Of a stretch of DNA of 64,000 nucleotides, positions 34,090 to 44,188 are shown one piece after another. Position numbers and translations under genes: made by a program. The notes beneath the pieces were generated by a model that did no database searches, was not told the origin of the DNA, and was given only the letters and a program-made list of their open reading frames with translations. The stretch covers positions 5,649,501 to 5,713,500 of the forward strand of contig JAWNZC010000087.1 in NCBI GenBank assembly GCA_035771165.1, given 5' to 3'. The DNA is from Paragorgia papillata. Lineage: Eukaryota > Cnidaria > Anthozoa > Scleralcyonacea > Coralliidae. Position 1 is the stretch's first letter. Each line of letters begins with the position of its first letter.

Positions 34090-34360
34090 TTTAACAGTCC
34101 TGCAATGTCTGGCATAGGGCTTGATACCACGCCAATAATTACAGTACCAGCACTAGTGTGCTTAACAAGGATACAGTAATGTAAACTACGATCTTTGGAG
34201 GGTGTAGCTCCATCGGAGAGGGTTTGCCCTAATAGCTGAGGAACAGTTTACAGGAACAGGCGATCCACCAAGACGAGAGCGGTCTTATAGGTAGAGCCGC
34301 TCCAGGCAAGCCTAAACTCCCAACTAACTTGTAGCAATGTTGCCGAGAATTACCCTCTCC
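34090..34360 (+). repeat. 271-bp direct repeat, right copy
   Basis: Partner of 32082-32352. Confidence 0.85.
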
Positions 34361-35153
34361 AACGACACCCTCCAGCTATGCTGGAGAAGGGATTCGAGGC
34401 ACGAACCCTGCCCAATGGCGTTTCTACAACCCAATAACTCCGTGGTGAAACTGCAACACATGAAGAACTGCGAATGTAACGACGAGAGGCACTGTTGGAC
34501 CAAGAGAGTCCGGGAAGCCCGCTACAGCATGGGTCAGACACATCCGGCACCGCGACAAATATATGAGCAACTACACATGAGATGCAGCAGGAGAAAAAAA
34601 AGGGGGGGCAACCAGACGTGGCACGTGCCAAGAGCTCGTTGAACACTTAGAACAAATACAAGCAGCCAGAATGGCAAAGCACGCAAGCAGCAGCAATCGT
34701 AACCTATAAGCCACTCCCACAGGCATAGTAACTTAACCTACACCCAGGTAGCGTGACAACGGTCACCAACAACCCGGTACGTGCCTCAGCAGTAGAGTGC
34801 AACCTAAGAGACGACCGACGGCAAACCGCAGATGCAGAAGCTATTGACCCCCTAAGCGCATCAGCATCACAAGCGTAAGACCCATCATACACAGCGGCAG
34901 GTGGACCCAACAATGCAGCGCGACCACAAATGTAACACATCAAGAGCCACAGCTAGCAAAATGTGGAAGTAACTCTTAAGCTAAAACACCGCACGCGCCG
35001 CAATCAAGGTAACCTAAGACATGTCTCGCGCAACAGCTCTAGGAACCACAGTGTTTCAACCGTGGTGTTTCCGTTGTGTTTCCTACAAAACTTATCTATA
35101 TTACTTTATCGCCATAAAAACTTTCAAAGAATTAATAATTGACATGTTTTCAG
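34361..35153. other. Non-coding flank upstream of SSUH2-like exons
   Basis: The composition is like the GC-richer repeat region. No N-terminal exon of the SSUH2-like gene was recognised here, although one should exist upstream of 35154. Confidence 0.4.
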
Positions 35154-35329
35154 GGCTGCTTCTATCACTGCTGAAGAAGCGAAGGACTCTTTGCAAGACT
35201 TTGTTACGGCAAATTGTTGCTATGTCAGCAGTCCAGCTAAAGAGATGACCATACACGATATAAAGCCTTCGAGTGCTTATCATGTGAGTAACAATGGACA
35301 ATGGAAGAAAAACGATTCTATTCCAGATT

Positions 35330-35730
35330 ACTACCTGTTGGTTGATGATGGTGATTTTAGTGATAGTGGTGGTAATGTTAGTGCTTGTAGTGATGATGGT
35401 GATAATGATGGTAGTGATGATGATAGTGATTGTGGTGATAGTGGTGATGGTGATAGTGATGGTGGTTGTTAGTGTTCGTAGTTGTGATGGTGACACGGAT
35501 GGTGGTGAATTGTGGTGGTGGGGGTGATGGTGGTGATGATGGTGATAGTTGTGATGGTAATGGTAGTTGTGGTGGTGGTGATAGTTGTGGTTGTGGTGAT
35601 GGTCAGATGGTGATGATAGTTGTGGTGGTGATGATAGTTGTGGTGGTGGTGGTGGTGATGGTGATGATAGTGATGATGATAGTAGTGGTGATGGAATTGC
35701 TGGTGGTGGTGTGGCTATCCTTACTAATTA
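35330..35730 (+). repeat. GGTGAT-type trinucleotide repeat in intron
   Basis: Imperfect GGT/GAT units fill the intron between exons 1 and 2 of the SSUH2-like gene. The open frames rich in Val/Met or Asp/Gly are artefacts. Confidence 0.9.
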
Positions 35731-36599
35731 ATATCATTACTATATTAAACAGTACAAGTTATCAAGCTTCACTGAATCTCGATCAACATCCTGGCAAGTT
35801 GAGCCATACATAGGTCAGTATTGTGCCTCATCATTTGACCACGAATTACACACCACCCTCAGTTTATTTGCGTTTAAAATGGAGTATATTTCAAACAGTG
35901 TTTGCTTGTGCAGTTAACCTGAAACCCAAACACAACTTTAATAGAGCATTAACAGCTGCATCGCTTCTGCAGGTTGGGTGCCTGGGTCATCCATGTGCTT
36001 CCACTTCCACAGCCAACCCCCAGATAGAATACCGCTCTCATGACTGGCAAATCCCCTCAACCCAGCCATGAGCCCCCACACCAGACTCCAGGCACCCGTC
36101 ACACTGACTAGGTCAGTCGAAGGTATAGAGTCAAAGAAGAAAGAAAAAATGAATTATTTTTTTGGGAGGGAGGGGGGAAGATACACGCAAACAACTTTCA
36201 CGCTTCGACGAACCGTACTTTCCGCCACGCTACGTTGAACAATACTCACCGCGTCCAACTGACGACCACTTGCGCCTGCCTGACCCGCCAGAGCCCGCTG
36301 ACCCGTTTTACTGACCGCTCTTAGTTGTTAACTTACTTAAATACCATTTAGCTACGTAAAAATTTCAGTTATTTTTTTGATATCCGGTAAACAAATGTAG
36401 AAGATCCTCTTTTGTGATTTCGTTTTTTGATTAAGCCAAATTGTTGATGGACCGCGCAATGGCCCTGCTCCTGGCCCATGGAATGTCATGGTTCAACCAT
36501 CAAAAACGTTTTCTGAGGGCGATACTCGAGTTGAAGTGCCACATACAGCATCCGTCAAGGTATATAGTATGTTTATTGTCTAGCTTAATATATACTAAC

Positions 36600-37335
36600 A
36601 CACTAGCTTCCTTCCCTTCGTTCCTTCTTTGCTTGCTTGCTTGCTTCCTTCCTTCCTGCCTTCTTACATTCCTTCTTTACTTACCTACCTACCTACCTAC
36701 CTACCTACCTACCTACCTACCTACCTACCTACCTACCTACCTACCTACCTACCTACCTACCTACCTACCTACCTACCTACATTCCTTCCTTCCTGCCTGC
36801 CTTCTTTACGTCTGTCCCTCCCTCCCTCCTTTCCTTCCGTCCTTTCGTTCCTTCCTTCCTTCCTTACTTCCTTCCTTCCTTTCTTCATCCTTCCTTCCCC
36901 TTCCTTCCTTCCTTCCCCCATCCTTCCCCCCTTCCTTCCTTCCTTCCTTCCATTCTTCCTTCCTTCCTTCCTTCTTTACGTTTGTTCTTCCCTCCCTCCA
37001 TTCCTCCCTCCCTCCTTTCCTTCCTTCCTACCTTCCTTCTTTCCTTCCTTCCTTCCTTCATTCCTTCCTTCCTTCCCCTTCCTTCCTTCCTTCCTTGCTC
37101 CCTCTCTTCCTCCCTTCCTTCCTTCCTTCCTTCATTCATTCCTTCCTCGTACCTTCCTTCCTTCCTTCCTCCCTTCCTTCCTCCCTTCCTCCCTCCCTTC
37201 CTTCCTTTCATCCTTCCTCCCTTCCTCCCTTCCTTCCTTCCTTCCTTCCTTCCTTTCTTCCTCCTTCCTTCCCCTTCCTTCGTTCCTTCCTACCTTCCTT
37301 CCTTCCTTCCTTCTTTCCTTCCTCCCACTCTCCTT
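36600..37335 (+). repeat. (CTAC)n and (CTTC)n microsatellite in intron
   Basis: About 100 bp of pure CTAC units (36677-36780), then about 550 bp of CTTC/CTCC units. The long open frames of Pro/Ser/Leu/Phe repeats are artefacts of the period. Confidence 0.95.
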
Positions 37336-37499
37336 TCTGAATTCAACTAACCTATTTTTCATTCTCAAGCAATGCCATACATGTTACGGAGGAGGGTTCC
37401 ATCAGTGTAAAAAATGTATGGGGAGAGGATTTGTAAGTGACAACTTTAGTAGACATTCGCCAAGCTCAAATACATGTACTCAGAAAACGTCCGAGACAG

Positions 37500-37900
37500 G
37501 GATTGAACCTGTAACCTTCTAATTACCAGTGAGACCTCTAACCATTGAGCTACAAGAACTCAGATGGTGAGTGAAGGTTACATATGTGTACACCTTGTAA
37601 CGTTCTAATGACCAGTGAGACACTCCAACCATTAAGCTACAAGAACTCAGATGGTAAGTGAAGGTTACATATGTGTCCAACCTGTAACCTTCTGATGACC
37701 AGTGAGACACTCTAACCATTGAGCTACAAGAACTGAGATGGTGAGTGAAGGTTACATATGTGTACAACCTGTAACCTTCTGATGACCAGTGAGACACTCT
37801 AAGCATTGAGCTACAAGAACTCAGATGGTGAGTGAAGGTTACATATGTGTACAACCTGTAACCTTCTGATGACCAGTTAAACCCTCTAACCATTAAGCTA
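37500..37900 (-). repeat. tRNA-like tandem repeat, long array
   Basis: About four and a half units of about 87 bp on the minus strand, each with the A-box-like TGTAGCTCAATGGTTAGAG, a GGTTACAGGTT B-box part and an ACATATGTAACC linker. The leftmost unit has the fullest B box (GGTTCAATCCC). The array lies in an intron of the SSUH2-like gene and shares its unit with 21410-21640. Confidence 0.75.
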
Positions 37901-38101
37901 CTGAGAGTAACAAACATACCAAATGTACTCCATGTATACGTAAAACTCATCATATCATTTGTGTTTTTTTTTCAAATGTACTCCATGCCAAGGTTGTGGT
38001 TATAATAAAAATGAGTTTAATGAAGACAACCAATGTGAATCTTGTCGTGGTGCTGGTGAAGGAAGGTCAGAGCTGTGGGGAAAAATTGTGACAGTTTTAC
38101 A

Positions 38102-38405
38102 TTAATGGTGATGGTGGTGGTGATGGTGGTAGTGATAATGGTGGTGGTGATGATAATGGTGGTGATGATGGTGACAATGGTGGTGGTGATGATGGTGATG
38201 TTGGTGGTAATGGTGATGATGGATTTGGAGGTGATGTTGATGATGGTAGTAGTGGTGATAATTGTGGTAGTGGTGATGATGATGGTGGTGGTCATGATGG
38301 TGGTGATGATGGTGATAATGATGATGGTGATGATGATGGTGGTGGTGGTAATGATGGTGGTAATGGTAATGGTGGTGATAATGACGATGGTGGTGATGGT
38401 TGTTT
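38102..38405 (+). repeat. GGTGAT-type repeat in intron
   Basis: Imperfect GGT/GAT array directly after exon 5. Confidence 0.9.
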
Positions 38406-38709
38406 TTAATGTTGCAATTTTTAAATTGAAACTGCATGTATTTATTTTATTATGTGATTATAAGTAATCAAAGTTAACAGGGAGAATACCTGCTGACCAG
38501 CGGTATAGTTCTATTGCATGCTCAAATTGGGGTGGGGTGCTATGTCATATGATTTGCGCTCTTCACTTGCTTTGTTTGCCAATTATTTTTCTCGTTTTAA
38601 TCAGATGTCCACCATGCAATGGTGAAGGCAGAGTCAAGTGCACTACATGACACGGTCATACCAAACTGAAGACCTTTATACAACTGACTGTTACATGGTA
38701 AGCACTGAG

Positions 38710-38940
38710 ACATTATGGCATCATCATCAACATCATGTCATCGTCATCGCCGTGACATCGCCATCACCATCATCATGATGACATCATCACCATGACATTA
38801 TCACCATGATCATCACCACCATCATCACCACCACCATCATCATTATCCCCACCATCACCATTATCATCATCATCATCATCACCACCACCACCACCACCAC
38901 CATAACCACCCTCACCCTTATCATTATTATCACCATTGTA
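38710..38940 (+). repeat. CATCAC-type repeat in intron
   Basis: Imperfect CAT/CAC array, the complement of the GGTGAT type, between exons 6 and 7. Confidence 0.9.
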
Positions 38941-39150
38941 ACTGTCGTGATCTTCATCACAATATGGTTTTGGTATTTTTTAGGATGAATCATGTGAAAG
39001 ACCATGTTGTTGAAAGAACTCAGGGTGGTCCAAAAGACAAGGTCACTGGTGCATCAGGCATTGATATTTTTAAACAAGAATTACCTCGAGTAAGTTAATT
39101 TTCTTAGTGGAGTGTCATATCAAACCTTGGTTAGAACAGAAGCACATGTG

Positions 39151-39154
<4 letters not shown>

Positions 39155-39185
<31 letters not shown>
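39155..39185. repeat. (TA)n tract
   Basis: TA dinucleotide run just upstream of the hammerhead motif. Further runs are at about 39436-39473 and 39648-39676. Confidence 0.9.
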
Positions 39186-39206
39186 ACAAATATTCAAAAG
39201 TTCAAT

Positions 39207-39249
39207 CTACAGACATGGTGTTTCGCTGTGCTACAGCTCATCAGTGTAG
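39207..39249 (-). ncRNA. Hammerhead ribozyme motif
   Basis: Read on the minus strand: stem I strand CTACA, core CTGATGA, stem II GCTGT-AGC-ACAGC, core GAAA, a minimal stem III (ACA-CCA-TGT using the last A of GAAA), the cleavage-site C, and the stem I strand TGTAG. All conserved core positions of a hammerhead are present and all three stems pair perfectly. A 3-bp stem III is characteristic of hammerheads described in Penelope-like retroelements and retrozymes, which are thought to work best as dimers. Cleavage would fall after the C at 39212. The motif lies between two (TA)n tracts, in an intron of the SSUH2-like gene but antisense to it. Confidence 0.8.
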
Positions 39250-39436
39250 CTTGGAACAATCTGAATGACTTTCATCAATTACTTATACACATGCGATCGT
39301 CGGTGACAACCGCATGTGGGACAGCATCGGTGAAGTACATTCAGATAGCGTGAAGTGCGCATGGGCCCAGAGTGCTCAAACTTCCACAAGGGTAGTGAGC
39401 GTTGCATTATCGCTAAAGGTACCCACGGCAACTTCA

Positions 39437-39475
<39 letters not shown>

Positions 39476-39531
39476 TGAGTTATGGTTCACGAAATGTTAG
39501 AGAGTGCTCAATACCATATAGATAGAGCAAA

Positions 39532-39645
39532 ATACAAAGTATAAAGTATAGTTTTACCTTAAAGTCTTCGCTACCAGAGGTTTCACCCGTTTAGGGTGAA
39601 ACCTCTGGTAGCGAAGACTTTAAGGTAAAACTATACTTTATACTT

Positions 39646-39650
<5 letters not shown>
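39532..39650. repeat. Perfect hairpin with 57-bp arms
   Basis: TACAAAGTATAAAGTATAGT ... GAGGTTTCACCC, a 5-nt spacer, then the complementary arm back to the same word. It is immediately followed by a (TA)n run. No mismatch was seen. Confidence 0.9.
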
Positions 39651-39678
<28 letters not shown>

Positions 39679-39679
39679 T

Positions 39680-40030
39680 GATGATGACAATTACGATCAC
39701 AGTAACAAGTCAACGATGTCAGGATGTCATATTGTCACAATGATCACGGCATGGTGATGATGTCACAAGGATAATGTCACGAGGATAATGTCACAATGAT
39801 GATGTCACAAGGATGATGTCACGAGGATGATATCACGGTAATGATGTCACGATGATGATGTCACGATGTCACGATGATGTCACAATGATGATGTCACGAC
39901 GATGATGTCACGATGATATCATCATGATGATGTCATGATAATATCACAATGATCTCACAATTATGTCATGATGGTGATGCCATGATGATGATGATGATCT
40001 CATGTGATGATGTCACAAAGGATGATGTAA
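39680..40030 (+). repeat. GATGATGTCAC imperfect repeat
   Basis: Degenerate GATGATGTCAC(G/A) units in the last recognised intron. Confidence 0.85.
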
Positions 40031-40183
40031 TATTGTCGTAGTCTAATCTGCACTAATTTTCTTTAAGGTCTGGCCCATAACAACTTTCTTTGATAAAGAC
40101 ATCAACATGGCCTCCCAGGCCATTGCAACTGAACATGGCAATGCTTAATAACCAAAGGAAAGAATTTTTATGCAGGTACTGAG

Positions 40184-40480
40184 CGAACCAACCAACCAAC
40201 CAACTAACTAACTAACTAACTGACCAACCAACCAACTGACCATCCAACTAACCAACTACTAACTGACCAACCAACCAACTAACTGAGCAACCAACCAACC
40301 AACCGATCAACCAACCAACTGACCAACCAACCAACTGACCAACCAACCAACCAACTGACCAACCAACCAACCAACTGACCAACCAACCAACCAACCAACC
40401 AACCAACTAACCAACTAACTGACCAACCAACCAACCAACCGACCGACCGGCCAACCAACTGACCAACCAACCAACTAACC
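40184..40480. repeat. (CCAA)n with ACTG interruptions
   Basis: Tetranucleotide array CCAA with periodic ACTGA and GACC variants. Similar arrays are at 42430-42485 and 56785-57260. Confidence 0.95.
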
Positions 40481-40520
40481 AACGTACATGGGCGTATTGA
40501 TTTTGGAAGACCCGGGGGGT

Positions 40521-40881
40521 ACCAACACCGCTGCCAAACGTTTGCGCATGCGTGAATTCGCTGAGTAAACATTGCAAGAGAAGTGGGAACTAGCCGTGGC
40601 GACAACAACCAGACAGTGAAGACTAAGTAAGACTCGACTATTCATTTGTTTTTAAAAAAAGAGTAAAGAAAATTACGAAAGGGTGAATTCAGAATATGTT
40701 ACAATATTGACAAGGAAGCCATGCACAAATTACCTACCTTATCTTTTTGGTAGTATGCTTATAATTTTAACTTTTGTGTCGGACTCTCGGACCAGTCCAA
40801 ATATTTCAGTGTTTTCCCGCTCTTTTTCCGAGGTCGAGCTTGGACGTCGCACATGCGCAAAACGTTTGGCAGCGGTGTTGG
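40521..40881. mobile_element. MITE with CCAACACCGCTGCCAAACG ends
   Basis: The inverted ends CCAACACCGCTGCCAAACG/TTTGCGCATG (40522-40552) and their complement (40848-40880) are about 31 bp. One end with its right flank recurs at 54119-54232. Target duplication unclear. Confidence 0.6.
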
Positions 40882-40984
40882 GTCCACCATATTTTGACCG
40901 AGTCGTCCCCAGGCCCCAGATAACGAAAACTCGTCTGCCCGCGCCCGCCCGCCCGGCGCCTGCCGCCAAACTCATAACTCTATA

Positions 40985-43219
40985 AAATCAAGCTAGCTAA
41001 GAGTGGTGTTCAAGTTTTTTGATGGATTCTTCAACTTTCTTAAGGTATACTGTATTTATACATTTAATATTTTGACACAACTAGAACAAGCCACACGGAG
41101 TACCAATACAATATTATTATTCATATGGACATGGCAGACCACATTATTGTACTTAGATTTATAGTTCAAACAAGAAGGAAACGAGCGCGGTTATGAGAAT
41201 GGTCAGCAAAGTCATTAATTATATTAGTTATGTTATTTTTCATAATTACATTTGTAATTTCACGCTCAATGTTCAAAATGGCAATATCAAGAAGCCTCTG
41301 CTGTCCCATTGAAGCCCGGAGGTACGACTTGATTCTTCGAAGGGCGGAAAAAGATCGCTCAGCACTGCAAGACGTGGCAGGAATTGCACCAAAAGTGTTG
41401 GCCAGGTCAGAAAAACACGGGAGGATTTTCATTATGCCATCTTCGTGAAGCCAATGAAGTAGGTTTGGTGTTGAAGAGAGTGCGCCGTTGCTGCACTTGC
41501 TCTCGCCCTGTTCTATCAAACTTGCCAGAATCTTCCGTTCAGACAACAGTCGACCCTTTTCGCTTTACTTTATTTAACCACATTCTTCTCTCCCGAATCA
41601 CATTCACAATCAATACACAAAGGACACATTCACAACTGATTATCTACCCAACAGTGAACAGTCCCATTTACTAACATTTAATTGGCTAATGGCTAATCCC
41701 TTATTAATCAACAATTGAACAATACTATTATACTATATGTGAAGCATGTTATGATGTTCACACTCTGTCATTACAAGCATTAAACTAATCAACTATTATT
41801 ATTAAATATCCCCGTTATTTCCGACACCGGCTGCCGTTGCGTTGCGTGTTTTGTCACCTTTTGTCTGTGAAGGCATGCCGCCTGAGGTCTGTTTCATACC
41901 TCGAAGTTCTGTCGAGTTTAATCCGTCGCATTTAATGCGACCAATTTTATTCGACGGAAATGCGACGTCTGAAGTCTGAACTGATTTTATTTGATGTGTG
42001 GAATTTAATTCGACGCAGTCACGCAGTCGAAATTGTGCGACAAACTCTGTCGCATAATTCGACGGAAATACAGTCGAATGAAAGACATTAATTGGTATAA
42101 TTGCTCTTTTTATTCCACAACCAAAAGAAAGTCTGGTCGACCGAAGGTTTTCCGTTAATGTAAACTTCAAATCGGAGTATCGAATTTAGGAACATAATAT
42201 GATACTTGGCAACGAACTTCCGATCCGCGCGGCGCGAATGAGAATGTGTGATTGCGTGCGCGTTTGTAAATAACAAGACGTTTTCAAACGTATACACTAT
42301 TTGACGAAATAACCGAGTAAACATTCTTCCCAAAATGACCCGACTGAATTGACCAAAAATGAACCGACTGGGTGTGGCAGGAACGTCGACTGGGGGGTCC
42401 GTGGACCCCCCGGCCCCCCTTCCCGTACGTCCGTGCCAACCAACCATCCAACCAACCAACCAACCAACCAACCAACCAACCAAACCCGGCAAACTTCAAA
42501 GCGGTTAACAATCAAGCTACTATTCATGCGATTCATGATTCATGCGACTACGATTCAAGCCACGATTCACCAACCAACCAACCAGAAATCCCTTGTCTAA
42601 TTTACAAATCATTTCTTTCATGGCTGGAAGCAAGATGAATATCGATTTTGGGTTTATGGCAGTAGCCCCAGAAAGGTCTTTGCTCCATATTATCCCCAGC
42701 AGTGTTGCTGGTGCTGCGCCATCTTGTAAACCTGGGAACTAACTGTATTACTTTACCTTGGGGACAATTATACTGCAGTATTTCAAACAACGAGTTTTTC
42801 ATAGACAATAAATCCAGCACGTTACTCATTATCATTCAGACGAATAAATAAAGAATATCGATGCAATCTTTTGTAAGCCCATCGTCAAAAAAAAAATTGT
42901 TATTGTCTTAGCGGGTGTTTATATGGAGGCGAGCCAGGCCGGGTACACGCGTAAGAATCTCACAAGTTGTTACAGCATTGTTGCCTGAACAATGCTGTAA
43001 CAACGTTATTATCATGTGTGAACAACCCTGATGAATTAACAATATTGTTCATTGATTCATCATGTTACAGCTTCATGAAACAACAGCAGTTGTCCACGCA
43101 TGTTGAAACAACTGAAGGAAGTGTTGATACACCAGTCATGTTCACAATTGTTGTAACATTGTTGTTCAGCCTTGTTACTTCATCATGCTGTTACAACATG
43201 TTGTATCATGTGCGAACAA
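40985..43219. repeat. Composite repeat copy A, left part
   Basis: Colinear with 55388-58055 (copy B). It contains hAT transposase remains, a region rich in TCGAC-type words, a CCAA microsatellite (42430-42485) and a module beginning GCGGGTGTTTATATGGAGGC (42911). It is interrupted at 43219 by the IS3EU-like element and resumes at 50070. Confidence 0.8.
41166..41546 (-). pseudogene. hAT transposase C-terminal (dimerisation) fragment
   Basis: The frame shows LANTFGAIPATSCSAERSFS, ALRRIKSYLRASMGQQRL and DIAILNIEREITN. This is the hAT C-terminal dimerisation region with the SAERSFSALRRIK signature. hAT transposases excise and insert elements with 8-bp target duplications. Everything N-terminal is missing or scrambled. 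Copy B (55388 onward) lacks most of this region and has a different 210-bp segment in its place. It is a remnant. Confidence 0.8.
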
Positions 43220-44132
43220 TATGAAGGTCCGTTCTGGTCAAAATTACTTTAATTATTTTTGTTGAACAAACAATCATTTTTTAGGTTGCGAGATTTAATA
43301 TTTAATAAATTAGCAATTATTTTTGTGATATATCACAATTATTTTTATCAGCTCGAAAATATTTTGTGATGTATTATAATTATTTTTATCAACTCTAATT
43401 AATATTATGTATTTTAATTAATATTATGTGTCAGAATTAATATTATGTCAGAATTAATATTATCTGTCAGAATTAATGTTATGTGTCAGAATTAATATTA
43501 TTATCAGAATTAATATTATCTGTCAGAATTATCAATTATTGGACGAGTCTGAGCAAAATATCATGATTTGTCATTGGTGAGCTACTAGTTATTAATAACT
43601 GGTAGCGAGACACTGACAAATCATGATATTTTGCGATAGACGAGTTCAATAATTGATTTATCATTCATAAAATAGTTAAAAATCTGAAATGCCTGAAGTT
43701 AGAGATCGCCACTCTTCTCTGTGTCTTCGGCATACTAAAATCTTCGTAAAACTTACTTTTTGTTGGCACGAGTGTTGCTTTTTATCTCACTAAATCTTCC
43801 TTTTAACTATTTCTTTTCTGAAGTACATTGTCGTTATGAACGCTTCTAAATACTCTCGATTATTTCCTCGGATACCTGAAGAACTAGCCGCCATGTTTAC
43901 GAAAATGATTTGCAGTCAAGCAGCGCCATTGCTATTGCGCATGCTCATAACATTATTTGCAAGAAAAAAATTATTTGCACTCAGTTATTTGCAGGTGAAT
44001 TAACCAATCAGAATGCAGGATAGAAACGAAATGAATGATAATTAATATTATCTGTCAGAATTAATATTATCTGTCAGAATTAATATGGTGTTTCGGAATT
44101 ATCTGCCATATCCCAGAATACGTCGCGGTACT
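43220..44132. repeat. Left terminal inverted repeat, with nested MITE
   Basis: Matches the reverse complement of about 49765-50069. It includes several copies of AATTAATATTATCTGTCAG and ends near ATCCCAGAATAC. The intervening 43531-44039 is a separate insertion. Confidence 0.85.
43531..44039. mobile_element. MITE of about 500 bp with 45-bp hairpin, copy 2
   Basis: Reverse-complement copy of 27507-28004, inserted among the AATTAATATTATCTGTCAG units of the left terminal repeat. The right terminal repeat of the host element lacks it. Confidence 0.8.
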
Positions 44133-44188
44133 AGATCGTGTTAGACCAATGACATGAAGTATTGGCTATTGAAACACTAAAATGGCCG

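Larger units (their letters stand above)
35154..40175 (+). pseudogene. SSUH2: SSUH2-like (ssu-2 homologue) gene, disrupted
   Basis: Eight exons with AG/GT borders: 35154-35283 (ITAEEAKDSLQDFVTANCCY), 35753-35813 (YKLSSFTESRSTSWQ), 36436-36559 (QIVDGPRNGPAPGPW...VPHTASVK), 37370-37432 (QCHTCYGGGFHQCKKC), 37906-38065 (CTPCQGCGY...CESCRGAGEGR), 38605-38697 (CPPCNGEGRVKCTT), 38984-39089 (MNHVKDHVVERTQGG) and 40068-40175 (VWPITTFFDKDINMASQ). The order and the DnaJ-like CxxCxGxG repeats match SSUH2 proteins, whose biochemical role is poorly defined. Lesions: one base short at the junction of exons 2 and 3, a 53-bp insertion in exon 5, TGA at 38648 in place of a zinc-binding Cys, and TAATAA at 40146. 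N- and C-terminal exons were not found. Confidence 0.8.

Noticed and set aside
32082..34360. Complete LTR retrotransposon
   Set aside because: No gag, protease, RT or integrase motif and no convincing primer-binding site lie between the direct repeats. Kept only as direct repeats.
36441..37522. Long Pro/Ser/Leu/Phe-rich open frames of up to 299 codons
   Set aside because: They are translations of a CTTC/CTAC microsatellite. Only the first 120 bp (in another frame) match an SSUH2-like exon.
37519..37953. 144-codon minus-strand frame with repeated SHWSSEGYRLYTYVTFTHHL
   Set aside because: This is the translation of the 87-bp tRNA-like tandem unit.
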